A stretch of 23,003 bases of DNA, from the NCBI GenBank assembly GCA_030830285.1, contig JAURNF010000088.1, positions 1 to 23,003 of the forward strand, read 5' to 3'. The translations under genes and the position numbers were made by a program. The stretch comes from Candidatus Kapaibacterium sp. (lineage in GTDB: Bacteria; Bacteroidota; Ignavibacteria; Kapaibacteriales; Kapaibacteriaceae). This document shows, one piece after another, positions 7,520 through 15,562 of this stretch. Within the stretch, counting starts at the first letter, position 1. Every line of letters begins with the position of its first letter. The notes below the pieces were generated by a model. The model had not been told where the DNA came from. It ran no database searches and saw only the letters and a program-made list of their open reading frames with translations.

Positions 7520-8542
7520 TCACGAACGCAGTCGTGGATCAGTTGCGTCGCGGAGTGCATCACCAATCAAGTTGAATGCGCTTACCGTGATGAAGATCAT
7601 TGCGCCAGGGAAGATCGCCAGCCACCATGAATACGTACTTGAGCGTGCATGATGCAATACGCTGCCCCAGGTGACCACTGTTGGTGGAACACCAAAGCCG
7701 AGGAAGGACAATGCGCTCTCGAAGAGAATTGCACTTACGATTCCAAATGCAGCATAGATCAGCACAGGTGCGATTGCATTCGGCATCACGTGACGGAAGA
7801 TGATGCGAGGTGTTGAATAGCCAAGTGCAGTAGCTGCGCTGACGTAATCAAGATTTCGCACACGCAACACTTCACCACGCATGAAGCGTGCAATCGACGT
7901 CCAACCGGTGAGTCCGATCAGGGCCATGATCAGCCATAGTGTTCCCGACTCGACAAGCGCGACAATCGTGATGATCAAGAAAAAGCGTGGGAAGGTGATC
8001 ACGATTTCGATGAGTCGCGAGATCAGCATATCGATGCCGCCGCCGAAGTACCCTGCGAGTGCGCCGAGCACAATGCCAATGGCAAGGGCAATCGACATTG
8101 CTACGAATCCAATGCTGAGAGCATAACGTGAGCCATGGATAAGTCCGGCCACAACGTCACGTCCGAGGTGATCAGTGCCGAGCCAATGTGCACCTGAAGG
8201 CTCGCGTTCGGCGAGGGTCACCAGACGCTTATCAGTGCTGCCTGGAGCATATGGGATAGGGGGGAACACTGCCCAATCATATGGCAGCGCCTTCCAATCG
8301 GCAGTTGCAAACTCTGCATTCCACTGCGTCAGACCGAGTGAAACACCGAGTTCTGTAGCAACAGGAAATGAGAGTTCGCCGCGAAGCGAACACGCTATTG
8401 GTTTGTCGTTGGCTAGGACGTCCGCAAGGATGGCGATCACGGCGATCACACCAACAACCCACACGCTAATCATGCCAAACGCGCTCTTACGAAACTGACG
8501 CCGTACAAAGGCGCCGTAGCTTTCACCTTCTGTACTCATCAT
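7520..8542 (-). CDS. ABC transporter permease, DppC/OppC-like
   Basis: The 340-residue inner-membrane permease of the peptide/nickel uptake family has an N-terminal transmembrane helix (about 19-42), a large periplasmic stretch (about 43-115), the family signature GTDHLGRDV, and then five more hydrophobic helices. The EAA loop that docks on the ATPase reads ALGYSTPRIIFRHVMPN. The long periplasmic insert is larger than in E. coli DppC but is common in Bacteroidota-type relatives as I recall them. Its ATG overlaps the stop of the upstream permease gene (ATGA, 8542-8539), so the two are translationally coupled and probably form a heterodimer. No ATPase or substrate-binding protein gene is adjacent, so those partners are encoded elsewhere. 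Confidence 0.92.
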   Translation of the reverse strand: MMSTEGESYGAFVRRQFRKSAFGMISVWVVGVIAVIAILADVLANDKPIACSLRGELSFPVATELGVSLGLTQWNAEFATADWKALPYDWAVFPPIPYAPGSTDKRLVTLAEREPSGAHWLGTDHLGRDVVAGLIHGSRYALSIGFVAMSIALAIGIVLGALAGYFGGGIDMLISRLIEIVITFPRFFLIITIVALVESGTLWLIMALIGLTGWTSIARFMRGEVLRVRNLDYVSAATALGYSTPRIIFRHVMPNAIAPVLIYAAFGIVSAILFESALSFLGFGVPPTVVTWGSVLHHARSSTYSWWLAIFPGAMIFITVSAFNLIGDALRDATDPRLRS

Positions 8543-9621
8543 GATGCCTTTCGTCCGTACGAGATTCGCGGGTCAGCTATGCTGTAGAGGATGTCGGCAA
8601 CCAGCATGCCGACGAGTGTAAGAATGGCCGATACTGTAAACACTGCCATGATCATTGGATAGTCGCGAGCGACAAGCCCCTTGAAGGAGAGTTCACCCAT
8701 TCCTGGAATCGAGAAGATCGACTCAATAATCACCGACCCGCCAATGAGGTTAGGGATAAGCGCAGCGACGAGTGTAATCAATGGGATGAGCGCATTGCGG
8801 AGAGCGTGACGGTAAATCACGGAACGCTCCGACAGACCCTTTGCACGTGCTGTGCGCACGTAGTCCTGACGTATCACTTCGAGCATCGATGAGCGCATCT
8901 GACGTGAGATGAAGGCAAAGTCTGCATACACATACACAATCATCGGAAGCGCGAGGTGCCACGCGTAGTCGAGCAGTTTTTTCCAAAACGGCCAGTTCAT
9001 CGAAAAGCTTGGCGACCGCAGACCGCTCGATGGAAAGATGGAGACGAACTCAGGGTTCGCGAAAAAGGTCAGCGCAAGCGTACCAATCCAAAACACCGGA
9101 AGTGAATACAGCGCGAACAACACAAACGTCGATGCGCGATCTGCCAGGGTGCCCGGATGCGTCGCGCTGTACACGCCCAAGGGCACGGCGATGAGATAGG
9201 CGATGATGATTGCGATAAGATTCATCGTGAGCGTCACCGGGACGCGCTCAACCATCTTATCGAACACTGGACGATTATCCTGAAACGACCGACCAAAGTC
9301 AGGACGTCCCGTCCATGATGCGGCAGACCATTGCGTGGTTCCATTGCTGAAGACCTTCGACATATCGAAGCACAGCAGGCCCCCTGTCCAAATCACATAC
9401 TGTTGCCAGATCGGTTTATCAAGGTGCCATTGTTCGCGCAACAGCTGCGCGCTCTTGTCGTTGAGCGTACTGTTGCCACGCATGCCACCCTCTGAACCTT
9501 GTCCAACCTTCGCGGCCGCGGGGTCGCCGGGCGCGAGACGGCTCACGCCGAAGGAGATCAGCGTGATGATGAACAGTGTGGGGATGAACAGCACCACACG
9601 TTTGAGGAGATATTGCCACAT
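8539..9621 (-). CDS. ABC transporter permease, DppB/OppB-like
   Basis: This is the first permease of the pair. I place the start at the ATG at 9621 (MWQYLLKRVVLFIPTLF), which begins directly with the first transmembrane helix as in DppB/OppB; the frame extends to 9660, but the extra 13 residues look like untranslated sequence. The 360-residue product has the family signature VSRLAPGDPA after helix 1, a periplasmic domain (about 55-130), five further helices, and the EAA loop AKGLSERSVIYRHALRNALIP. It probably imports oligopeptides or similar solutes; specificity cannot be read from the permeases. It begins 41 nt after the yraN stop and overlaps the next permease gene by 4 nt. Confidence 0.92.
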   Translation of the reverse strand: MWQYLLKRVVLFIPTLFIITLISFGVSRLAPGDPAAAKVGQGSEGGMRGNSTLNDKSAQLLREQWHLDKPIWQQYVIWTGGLLCFDMSKVFSNGTTQWSAASWTGRPDFGRSFQDNRPVFDKMVERVPVTLTMNLIAIIIAYLIAVPLGVYSATHPGTLADRASTFVLFALYSLPVFWIGTLALTFFANPEFVSIFPSSGLRSPSFSMNWPFWKKLLDYAWHLALPMIVYVYADFAFISRQMRSSMLEVIRQDYVRTARAKGLSERSVIYRHALRNALIPLITLVAALIPNLIGGSVIIESIFSIPGMGELSFKGLVARDYPMIMAVFTVSAILTLVGMLVADILYSIADPRISYGRKAS

Positions 9622-9662
9622 AGGAGGCGAAGATACGCCGTGCGGCGATTCCACGAGCACCG

Positions 9663-10016
9663 CTAAAACGCGTTCCGATGGTGCCGGATTTCCGTATCGA
9701 TGCCCATGAGTTCAACCGCAATCATGTCGAACCGCACGGCACCGCTTCGACGCCTGTGATGCGCCATCCATGCTTCGGCAACCCGGCGGATGGTGCGCAG
9801 CTTGCGCGGGGTGAGCGAGCCTTCGGGACTTCCGTAATGACGTGATCGACGGAAGCGGACTTCGATGAAGACGAGCGTGTGATCGATTTCGGCAACGATG
9901 TCAATCTCGCCCATGTGCTTGAAGGTATAGTTCCGATCAAGGATCGTATAGCCGTGCTCCTCAAGGTAGTCCGCCGCGATTTGCTCTGCTTCACGTCCGA
10001 TTGACACCTTGTTCAT
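9663..10016 (-). CDS. yraN: YraN/UPF0102 family putative nuclease
   Basis: The 117-residue product matches the UPF0102 family, predicted to share the Holliday-junction-resolvase/restriction-endonuclease-like fold. Visible motifs are GREAEQIAADYLEEHGY near the start, GEIDIVA, and VFIEVRFRR, which supply the conserved Glu/Asp of the proposed PD-(D/E)xK-like site; the Arg in EVR also occurs in E. coli YraN. I chose the ATG at 10016 over the frame's upstream start at 10058 because it fits the usual family length and has GGGAGG a few bases upstream. It is divergent from ruvA with only 25 bp between start codons, a pairing of two predicted DNA-structure proteins. The biochemical role of the family is not settled. 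Confidence 0.9.
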   Translation of the reverse strand: MNKVSIGREAEQIAADYLEEHGYTILDRNYTFKHMGEIDIVAEIDHTLVFIEVRFRRSRHYGSPEGSLTPRKLRTIRRVAEAWMAHHRRRSGAVRFDMIAVELMGIDTEIRHHRNAF

Positions 10017-10041
10017 CAGAACCTCCCGATATTTGCCCACT

Positions 10042-10638
10042 ATGATTGCACAGCTCACAGGGCGCGTAGCCCATGCTCAGGGAATGGACGTTGTTATCGA
10101 CTGCAACGGTGTTGGCTATGCGGTGAGCGTGCCGTTGTCAACAGCTGATGTTGTTCCTGCAATCGGACAAAACGTGACGCTGTTTACGATCATGGTGGTG
10201 AGAGAAGACGCAATGAGTTTGTTCGGCTTCGCAACGACAGCCGAGCGCGATGCATTTCGTTTGCTCACATCGATTCAAGGTATTGGTGGACGTATTGCAC
10301 TCGGAATGCTGTCGGCCTCATCAATATCAGAGCTTCAAGCAGCAATCGTGGGCAGCAACGTCATCGCTCTGCAACGTCTACCAGGAATTGGGAAGAAGAC
10401 GGCAGAGCGTATCGTGATTGAGCTCCGTGATAAGTTCCTGCACATCGTACCTGGTGCACAACTGCAGTCGGTAGGGGGCGCATCGCAACACATGGAAGAC
10501 GCGATCTCGGCCTTGCAAGCGCTTGGATTCACGCGCGCAGCTGCAGAGAAATCAGTGAAGGCTGCAATGGCATCAAACCCCGATGCACATGAGTCAGCCG
10601 ATCGCTTGATACGATTGGCACTCCAGTTCACGTCATAA
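10042..10638 (+). CDS. ruvA: Holliday junction DNA helicase subunit RuvA
   Basis: RuvA binds four-way junctions and loads RuvB for branch migration. The 198-residue product has the three expected parts: an OB-fold domain (MIAQLTGRVA to about residue 63), a helix-hairpin-helix domain with GIGGRIALGMLSA and LPGIGKKTAERIVIELRDK, and a C-terminal three-helix RuvB-binding domain (about 150-198, ALGFTRAAAEKSVKAA). The start is the ATG at 10042, which gives the standard N-terminus; the 11 residues upstream in frame are not family-like. The HisA-like gene follows after 8 nt. ruvB and ruvC are not in the window. Confidence 0.96.
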   Translation: MIAQLTGRVAHAQGMDVVIDCNGVGYAVSVPLSTADVVPAIGQNVTLFTIMVVREDAMSLFGFATTAERDAFRLLTSIQGIGGRIALGMLSASSISELQAAIVGSNVIALQRLPGIGKKTAERIVIELRDKFLHIVPGAQLQSVGGASQHMEDAISALQALGFTRAAAEKSVKAAMASNPDAHESADRLIRLALQFTS

Positions 10639-10646
10639 CAACCGCA

Positions 10647-11498
10647 ATGCAACTGCTCATCATACCAGCAATCGATCTCACGCAAGGGCACGCGCTGCGG
10701 TGCATCCGAGGCGTCGAGGGTACCGAGCAGCTCTACTCTGAAATCAGCGATCATCCTGTCGAGCTCGCGCAGTTGTGGCGACGTGAAAATGCGAAGTGCA
10801 TTCACGTGACTGATATTGATTCGTTGCGTGGTGTGCATGATCCACGCAATACGCAATCGGTGATCGACATGCAGCGTGCTGTCGACGTGCCGATTCAGTT
10901 CATCTCTCGTCAAGCCTCAATTGCTGAATACCGGGCATTGCTCGACGCAGGTGTGTATCGCGTGGCCATCAACGTGGAAGCATGGAACGCTCCAGACGAA
11001 GCATCAGACCTTATCAAGCGCTATGGGGCGAGTAGGGTAATCTTCAGCGTGCGCGGACACGATGGTGCGATTGACGTGGGCAATGGCGAACGTATTCCCG
11101 ACGACGTCTACATTCGGCACGTTGCTGCGCTTGGTGGACAACGCATCATCTACACCGAAGTCGACTGGGAGGGTAATCTCTCAGGCGAGGATGTCGGCAC
11201 CATCCTACGCATCGCAGACGTAGCCAAGCTTCGCATTACCATGGCAGGGGGCATCGCATCTCCCGAGCACCTGTGGGAGCTCCAACAGCGCGTACCACGC
11301 AATGTTGACAGTGTGGTTATCGGACGTGCCATGTACGAAAACCGCTTCCCATGTCAGAACATCTGGCGCATTGCAGAGGCAGCGCTCGAGCCAGAGATTC
11401 ATGCACACGTCGCTCGCGGCACAGTGCAGTCATCGATCTCGATGTTGGATACTCCGTGCGCCGACGGATCGAAGCCCAACGACACGCAAGCCCCTTAA
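10647..11498 (+). CDS. HisA/HisF-related TIM-barrel protein, degenerate active site
   Basis: The 283-residue product has the HisA-type (beta/alpha)8 layout: it opens IIPAIDLTQGHALRCIRG with the catalytic Asp (D10) of strand 1, has HVTDIDSL (53-60) as in HisA, and ends with the C-terminal phosphate motifs MAGGIAS (199-205) and VIGRAMYE (224-231). Several HisA hallmarks are altered. The GGGIR phosphate motif of strand 3 reads ISRQA (86-90), iGT reads INV (108-110), the second catalytic Asp of the (I/L)DxR motif is Ser134 (FSVR), and TDIxRDG reads TEVDWEG (170-176). It therefore probably does not perform the histidine-pathway isomerisation on a doubly phosphorylated substrate. About 35 extra residues at the C-terminus resemble nothing I know. 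It lies 8 nt after ruvA, with no other his gene nearby. Confidence 0.8.
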   Translation: MQLLIIPAIDLTQGHALRCIRGVEGTEQLYSEISDHPVELAQLWRRENAKCIHVTDIDSLRGVHDPRNTQSVIDMQRAVDVPIQFISRQASIAEYRALLDAGVYRVAINVEAWNAPDEASDLIKRYGASRVIFSVRGHDGAIDVGNGERIPDDVYIRHVAALGGQRIIYTEVDWEGNLSGEDVGTILRIADVAKLRITMAGGIASPEHLWELQQRVPRNVDSVVIGRAMYENRFPCQNIWRIAEAALEPEIHAHVARGTVQSSISMLDTPCADGSKPNDTQAP

Positions 11499-12067
11499 CG
11501 CAGCGTATAGCTCACGCCCGCATGAATGCCCAGTAGGGCATATCCATCATCAATCGCTGCATAGCTATACCGTCCGGCGACGTCCACATCGAGGACATCA
11601 GACACCGGGATGAGCACACCCAGTGAGCCTCCATAGGAACCACGAACTGCCGATACCTCGTCGAGACGAATCGGCATGTTGTTGACCACCTTATTGAGCG
11701 CGAGGAAGCCCAAGCCGCCTTCGGCCTGCACGTACGGTGTCCACCCATGCTTGAACACGCTGTAGCGTATCGTCGCAAGCAACTGATAGTACGTCGTCAT
11801 GTAGTCGGAATAATCGCCCGAGAGCCCCTTACCCAGTGCCGACTGCATCCACGTGCCCCGTGCACCTGCGCGCCAATGATGGCGATCAAGCTGAACCTCG
11901 TATCCCACCGAAAAGCCCAGTCCAGGTGCCGCACCCAAACTATCTGCCAGCACACCAGTAGGCGACAGGTAGCTCAACGACGCCGGCAAAAAGGTCCGTG
12001 ACGATTGCGCCCACAGCGATCCACTCACGACCAGGCACATACCGACTGCAGCGAGAAACCGAACCAT
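11495..12067 (-). CDS. Outer-membrane beta-barrel protein of unknown function
   Basis: The 190-residue product has a signal peptide (MVRFLAAVGMCLVVSGSLWA, cleavage before QSS). The rest alternates short amphipathic strands and glycine-rich turns (GLGFSVGYEVQL, WRAGARGTWM, YYQLLATIRYSVF, WTPYVQAEGGLGF, YGGSLGVLIPV, VDVAGRYSYAA, LLGIHAGVSYTLR), typical of a small eight-stranded OMP/porin-like barrel, and it ends with an aromatic/aliphatic final strand. No specific family can be named. Its stop codon interlocks with that of the HisA-like gene in a shared TTAA (11495-11498). It is divergent from nuoG. A weak -7 candidate, TATCTTCG (12107-12100, 7/8), lies 33 nt upstream of the start. Confidence 0.82.
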   Translation of the reverse strand: MVRFLAAVGMCLVVSGSLWAQSSRTFLPASLSYLSPTGVLADSLGAAPGLGFSVGYEVQLDRHHWRAGARGTWMQSALGKGLSGDYSDYMTTYYQLLATIRYSVFKHGWTPYVQAEGGLGFLALNKVVNNMPIRLDEVSAVRGSYGGSLGVLIPVSDVLDVDVAGRYSYAAIDDGYALLGIHAGVSYTLR

Positions 12068-12146
12068 CGTATCAATCCTTCACTCGGGAAACATTTCTTC
12101 GAAGATAGGTAACACACCACCACGCTGGGAAGACGTTGAATTCTCG

Positions 12147-12154
12147 TATGTTTG
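12147..12154 (+). promoter_or_regulatory. Candidate -7 element of the nuoGHI promoter
   Basis: TATGTTTG is an exact TAnnTTTG match in the 133-bp divergent region, 46 nt before the nuoG ATG. A CTG at 12125-12127 lies 19 nt upstream, a near match to the -33 TTG. Transcription from here would give a leader of about 40 nt containing the AAGGA ribosome-binding site at 12191-12195. Confidence 0.5.
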
Positions 12155-12200
12155 CTCGATTCAGGACGTACGCGTTCGATCGGAAACAAGAAGGACAGCA

Positions 12201-13973
12201 ATGCCCCAAATCATCATTGACGGTCGCATTATCGAGGCAGCCCCTGGGAAGACCATTATTGAGGCCGCTCTCGACAACGGGATTACGATCCCGCATTTCT
12301 GCTGGCACCCTGCACTGAGTGTAGCGGGTAACTGCCGTATGTGCCTGGTCAACGTTGGCACTCACAAAAAGGACACAGACGGCTCGCTGATGTTCAGCGA
12401 CGACGGTGCGCCAGTTGTGAACTGGTTCCCGAAGATGCAGATCGCCTGTGCGACTCCTGTGTCCGACGGAATGATCGTCGATACGACGAGTCAGAAGACC
12501 GAAGGCGCGCAGAATGCGGTGATGGAGTTCTTGCTCATCAATCACCCTCTGGACTGTCCGATCTGCGACGAGGCAGGGCAGTGCAAGCTCCAAGAGTATG
12601 CATTCATGCACTCGAAGGGCAAGAGCCGCTTCAACGAAGAGAAGACCCAGAAGGAAAAGCGTGTCGAGCTCGGACCGAACGTCATGTTCGATGGTGAGCG
12701 TTGCATCTCGTGCTCACGCTGTATCCGTTTCGCCGACGAAGTTGCCAAGCAGCCTGTGCTCTCGTTTGTACAGCGCGGTGACAAGGTGACGATTCGCACG
12801 TTTCCTGATACGACATTCGACAGTGAATACTCAATGAACGTCATCGACATCTGCCCAGTGGGTGCGTTGACGAGCATCGACTTCCGTTTCAAGGCACGTG
12901 TCTGGGAAATGTCATTCACTGATTCGGTGTGCCCGGGCTGTGCTCGTGGTTGCAACATCAAGATCGGTGTGATGAACAACGAAGTGCTTCGCACAGAGCC
13001 ACGCACCAACATGCACGTCAACAACTACTGGATGTGCGATACTGGACGTCTTGCAACACCTGCACTTGTGAACGAAGCGCGTTTGGGCGGTCCGATGGTT
13101 CGCACAAATGGACAGCTTGTTGCGGCAACGTGGGATGAAGCAATCGAAGCTGCCTCAGCGGCATTGCGCAATCTCAAGGGATCGCAAGTTGCTGTCGTAG
13201 GTTCAGCGCATGCATCAAACGAAGACAGCTACGTTCTTGCGCGTCTTGCACATGATGTGCTTAAGACCGGGAACGTTGATTACATCAAGCACAACGATCA
13301 CACCTTTGGTGATGAGTTCTTGCGTGTTAACGACAAGAGCCCGAACGCCATTGGTGCACACACCGTAGGTATTGCACCACGCGGTGACGGACACGGCATT
13401 GATGCAATGGCAGATCGCATCAAGCGTGGCGAGATCAAGGCCTTGATCGTCATGGCAGAAGATCTTAGTGCGCATCCATCACTTGCAGATGCATCGGCAA
13501 GTGTTGACACGCTCATCGTGCTCGGCGCGCATGACACGGTCACGGCAAAGCAAGCAAACGTGCTTCTCCCAATGTCCACATGGGCAGAGTCGGAAGGAAC
13601 GTTCACAAATACGCTTCACCGCGTGCAGCGCTTTGAGCCGGCTGTTGTGACGAAGGAGAACCTTCGCTCGATGGGTATGAAGATGAGCCGTTGGGACAAG
13701 TTTGGCGCACCGAACGATCGTTGGTCGCAGGGTGAGCAGCGCAACTGCCGTCCAGCATGGCAGATCTTGCGCAGCATCGCGCAGCAGCTTGGAACAACAT
13801 GGAACTACACTGCAAGTTCGGATGTCTTCACAGACCTTGCGGCACATGTGCAGCAGTTCAATGGAATGAGCTACGAACTTCTCAACGCCTACCACGGACT
13901 CGTTCTTGGCAAGGCATCTTCGCCTGATCCTGTCGGTGTTGTGTACGAATCACATGTCTTGAAACCACAGTAA
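12201..13973 (+). CDS. nuoG: NADH-quinone oxidoreductase subunit G (complex I), short form
   Basis: NuoG carries electrons through the peripheral arm of complex I. The 590-residue product shows four iron-sulfur sites: a [2Fe-2S] site (C34, C45, C48, C83), the His-ligated cluster (H115, C119, C122, C128), a second [4Fe-4S] site (C168, C171, C174, C218), and an N7-type cluster (C244, C247, C251, C279) that many NuoG proteins have lost. Residues about 290-590 form a shortened molybdopterin-oxidoreductase-like domain; the last third of the roughly 780-900-residue Thermus and E. coli forms is missing, without a sign of frameshift. AAGGA lies 5 nt before the ATG. nuoH starts 6 nt after the stop. 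nuoE and nuoF are not upstream. Confidence 0.95.
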   Translation: MPQIIIDGRIIEAAPGKTIIEAALDNGITIPHFCWHPALSVAGNCRMCLVNVGTHKKDTDGSLMFSDDGAPVVNWFPKMQIACATPVSDGMIVDTTSQKTEGAQNAVMEFLLINHPLDCPICDEAGQCKLQEYAFMHSKGKSRFNEEKTQKEKRVELGPNVMFDGERCISCSRCIRFADEVAKQPVLSFVQRGDKVTIRTFPDTTFDSEYSMNVIDICPVGALTSIDFRFKARVWEMSFTDSVCPGCARGCNIKIGVMNNEVLRTEPRTNMHVNNYWMCDTGRLATPALVNEARLGGPMVRTNGQLVAATWDEAIEAASAALRNLKGSQVAVVGSAHASNEDSYVLARLAHDVLKTGNVDYIKHNDHTFGDEFLRVNDKSPNAIGAHTVGIAPRGDGHGIDAMADRIKRGEIKALIVMAEDLSAHPSLADASASVDTLIVLGAHDTVTAKQANVLLPMSTWAESEGTFTNTLHRVQRFEPAVVTKENLRSMGMKMSRWDKFGAPNDRWSQGEQRNCRPAWQILRSIAQQLGTTWNYTASSDVFTDLAAHVQQFNGMSYELLNAYHGLVLGKASSPDPVGVVYESHVLKPQ

Positions 13974-13979
13974 GCCCCC

Positions 13980-15026
13980 ATGTCAACTACAGAACTGATC
14001 ATCGTCCTTGTACAGGCTGGCATCCTTGTCAACCTCATGCTCGTCGCGGCGGCCTACATGGTTCTTGCAGAACGGAAGGTCGCTGCGTGGATTCAAAATC
14101 GTATCGGTCCAAACCGGGTAGGCCCATGGGGTCTGTTCCAATCGTTTGCCGACGTGATTAAGCTCTACCTCAAAGAGGACGTCGTACCGGCGGCAGCTGA
14201 TTACAAGTTTCACCTCCTGGCACCAATCATCGCCATTGGCGTAGCCGTGACGGTGTTTGCCGTTATCCCGTTCACTCCGCCGCTTGAGATTGATGGCACG
14301 TTGTACACGTTGACAATGACGCCGAACATGAACATTGGCATTCTCGCAGTGCTTGCCATGACATCGGTCGGTGTGTACGGCGTTGCACTTGCAGGACGGA
14401 GCTCCAACAACAAGTACTCACTCATGGGTGGCTTGCGTTCGTCGGCGCAGATGATTTCCTACGAGCTCTCGATGGGCTTGGCAATCGTTGGTGTTGTGTT
14501 GATCGCCGGAACGCTCAACCTTGTTGAGTTCATCAATTGGCAGAGCCAGAACATTTGGCTCATCTTCCTTCAGCCGTTCGGTTTCATCCTGTTCATGGTC
14601 ACCGCACTTGCCGAGACCAATCGTGCACCATTCGACCTTCCAGAGGCAGAACCTGAGCTCGTTGGTGGTTACCACACAGAGTACTCAGGCATGAAGTTCG
14701 GATTGCTCTACCTTGCTGAGTACGCCAACATCTTGGCATCAAGCTGCATCATGGCAGCCTTGTATCTCGGTGGATGGGATGCGATTCCGTTCCTTGATGA
14801 TGCAGCGATTCTTGGTTTCCCAGCGACATCAATTCTGATGGTTGTGATCGGACACGTTGCCTTCCTCACGAAGGCGTTCGCACTTGTCTTCGTCTTCATC
14901 TGGATTCGTTGGTCGCTTCCACGTTTCCGTTACGATCAGCTCATGAATCTCGGATGGAAGATTCTTCTTCCATTAGCGCTTGCCAACGTCGTGCTCACCG
15001 GACTCGGTGTGTATTTCTTCAGCTAA
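13980..15026 (+). CDS. nuoH: NADH-quinone oxidoreductase subunit H (complex I)
   Basis: NuoH is the membrane subunit at the joint of the two arms of complex I and helps form the quinone tunnel. The 348-residue product has about eight hydrophobic helices. The signature cytoplasmic loops are intact: AERKVAAWIQNRIGPNRVGP (30-49) with the following FADVIKLYLKED, AETNRAPFDLPEAEPELVGG with the conserved acidic residues, and the HTEYSGMKFGLLYLAEYAN stretch. Length is in the usual range. It starts 6 nt after nuoG and is followed 35 nt later by nuoI, so the three are very likely co-transcribed. Confidence 0.97.
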   Translation: MSTTELIIVLVQAGILVNLMLVAAAYMVLAERKVAAWIQNRIGPNRVGPWGLFQSFADVIKLYLKEDVVPAAADYKFHLLAPIIAIGVAVTVFAVIPFTPPLEIDGTLYTLTMTPNMNIGILAVLAMTSVGVYGVALAGRSSNNKYSLMGGLRSSAQMISYELSMGLAIVGVVLIAGTLNLVEFINWQSQNIWLIFLQPFGFILFMVTALAETNRAPFDLPEAEPELVGGYHTEYSGMKFGLLYLAEYANILASSCIMAALYLGGWDAIPFLDDAAILGFPATSILMVVIGHVAFLTKAFALVFVFIWIRWSLPRFRYDQLMNLGWKILLPLALANVVLTGLGVYFFS

Positions 15027-15061
15027 GCACTCGTTGAACTCTCAAACAGTACCAGACAGCT

Positions 15062-15562
15062 ATGGCAAACATTACGTCGAATACAGAAGCTCAGCGACTC
15101 ACCTTTTGGGAGCGTATCTACCTCCCAGAGATTGCTAAGGGGCTCGGCCTAACACTCAAGCAGATGTTTAAGCCGAAGTTCACACGCCAGTATCCAGAAG
15201 AGCGTTGGATTCCGGAAGGCTCGTACCGCGGGCGTCCAGTCCTCGTGCAAGAGGAAGACGGTGAGCGTTGCGTTGCATGCGGTCTGTGTTCACGTGTATG
15301 TCCAGCGCTTGCCATCGAAGTGCGTGCAGCTGAGACAGACAAAGAGAAGGAACGCTACCCTGAGAAGTTCGAAATCAACATGCTCCGTTGCATCTACTGC
15401 GGCTTCTGCGAAGAAGTTTGCCCGGAAGAAGCAATCGTGATGAGCAAGGATTACGAACTCGTGTTTGGTTCACAGGAAGAGGGCATCTTCGGTAAAGAGA
15501 AGCTCCTCGTACCAGTTGCACAACTCCAAGAACGTCTCGAGTTCCTCCGCCAGTGGCGGTAA
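15062..15562 (+). CDS. nuoI: NADH-quinone oxidoreductase subunit I (complex I)
   Basis: NuoI carries the two [4Fe-4S] clusters N6a and N6b that pass electrons to the terminal cluster N2. The 166-residue product has an N-terminal amphipathic membrane-associated helix (about 15-40), then cluster motifs C70-VA-C73-GL-C76-SRV-C80-P and C110-IY-C113-GF-C116-EEV-C120-P. The C-terminus (KLLVPVAQLQERLEFL) looks complete. A stable hairpin begins at its stop codon and no nuoJ follows; the next gene is a truncated clpB on the other strand. The rest of complex I must be encoded elsewhere. Confidence 0.96.
   Translation: MANITSNTEAQRLTFWERIYLPEIAKGLGLTLKQMFKPKFTRQYPEERWIPEGSYRGRPVLVQEEDGERCVACGLCSRVCPALAIEVRAAETDKEKERYPEKFEINMLRCIYCGFCEEVCPEEAIVMSKDYELVFGSQEEGIFGKEKLLVPVAQLQERLEFLRQWR

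Noticed and set aside
12096..12105. Ten-base palindrome TCTTCGAAGA upstream of the outer-membrane protein gene
   Set aside because: Short, without a spacer or a second copy; expected by chance at this length.
3246..14317. Single TTGACA half-sites inside coding regions (for example near 3247, 11305, 13504 and 14311)
   Set aside because: None pairs with a TGTCAA at the N6 spacing, so they are not further copies of the XRE operator.
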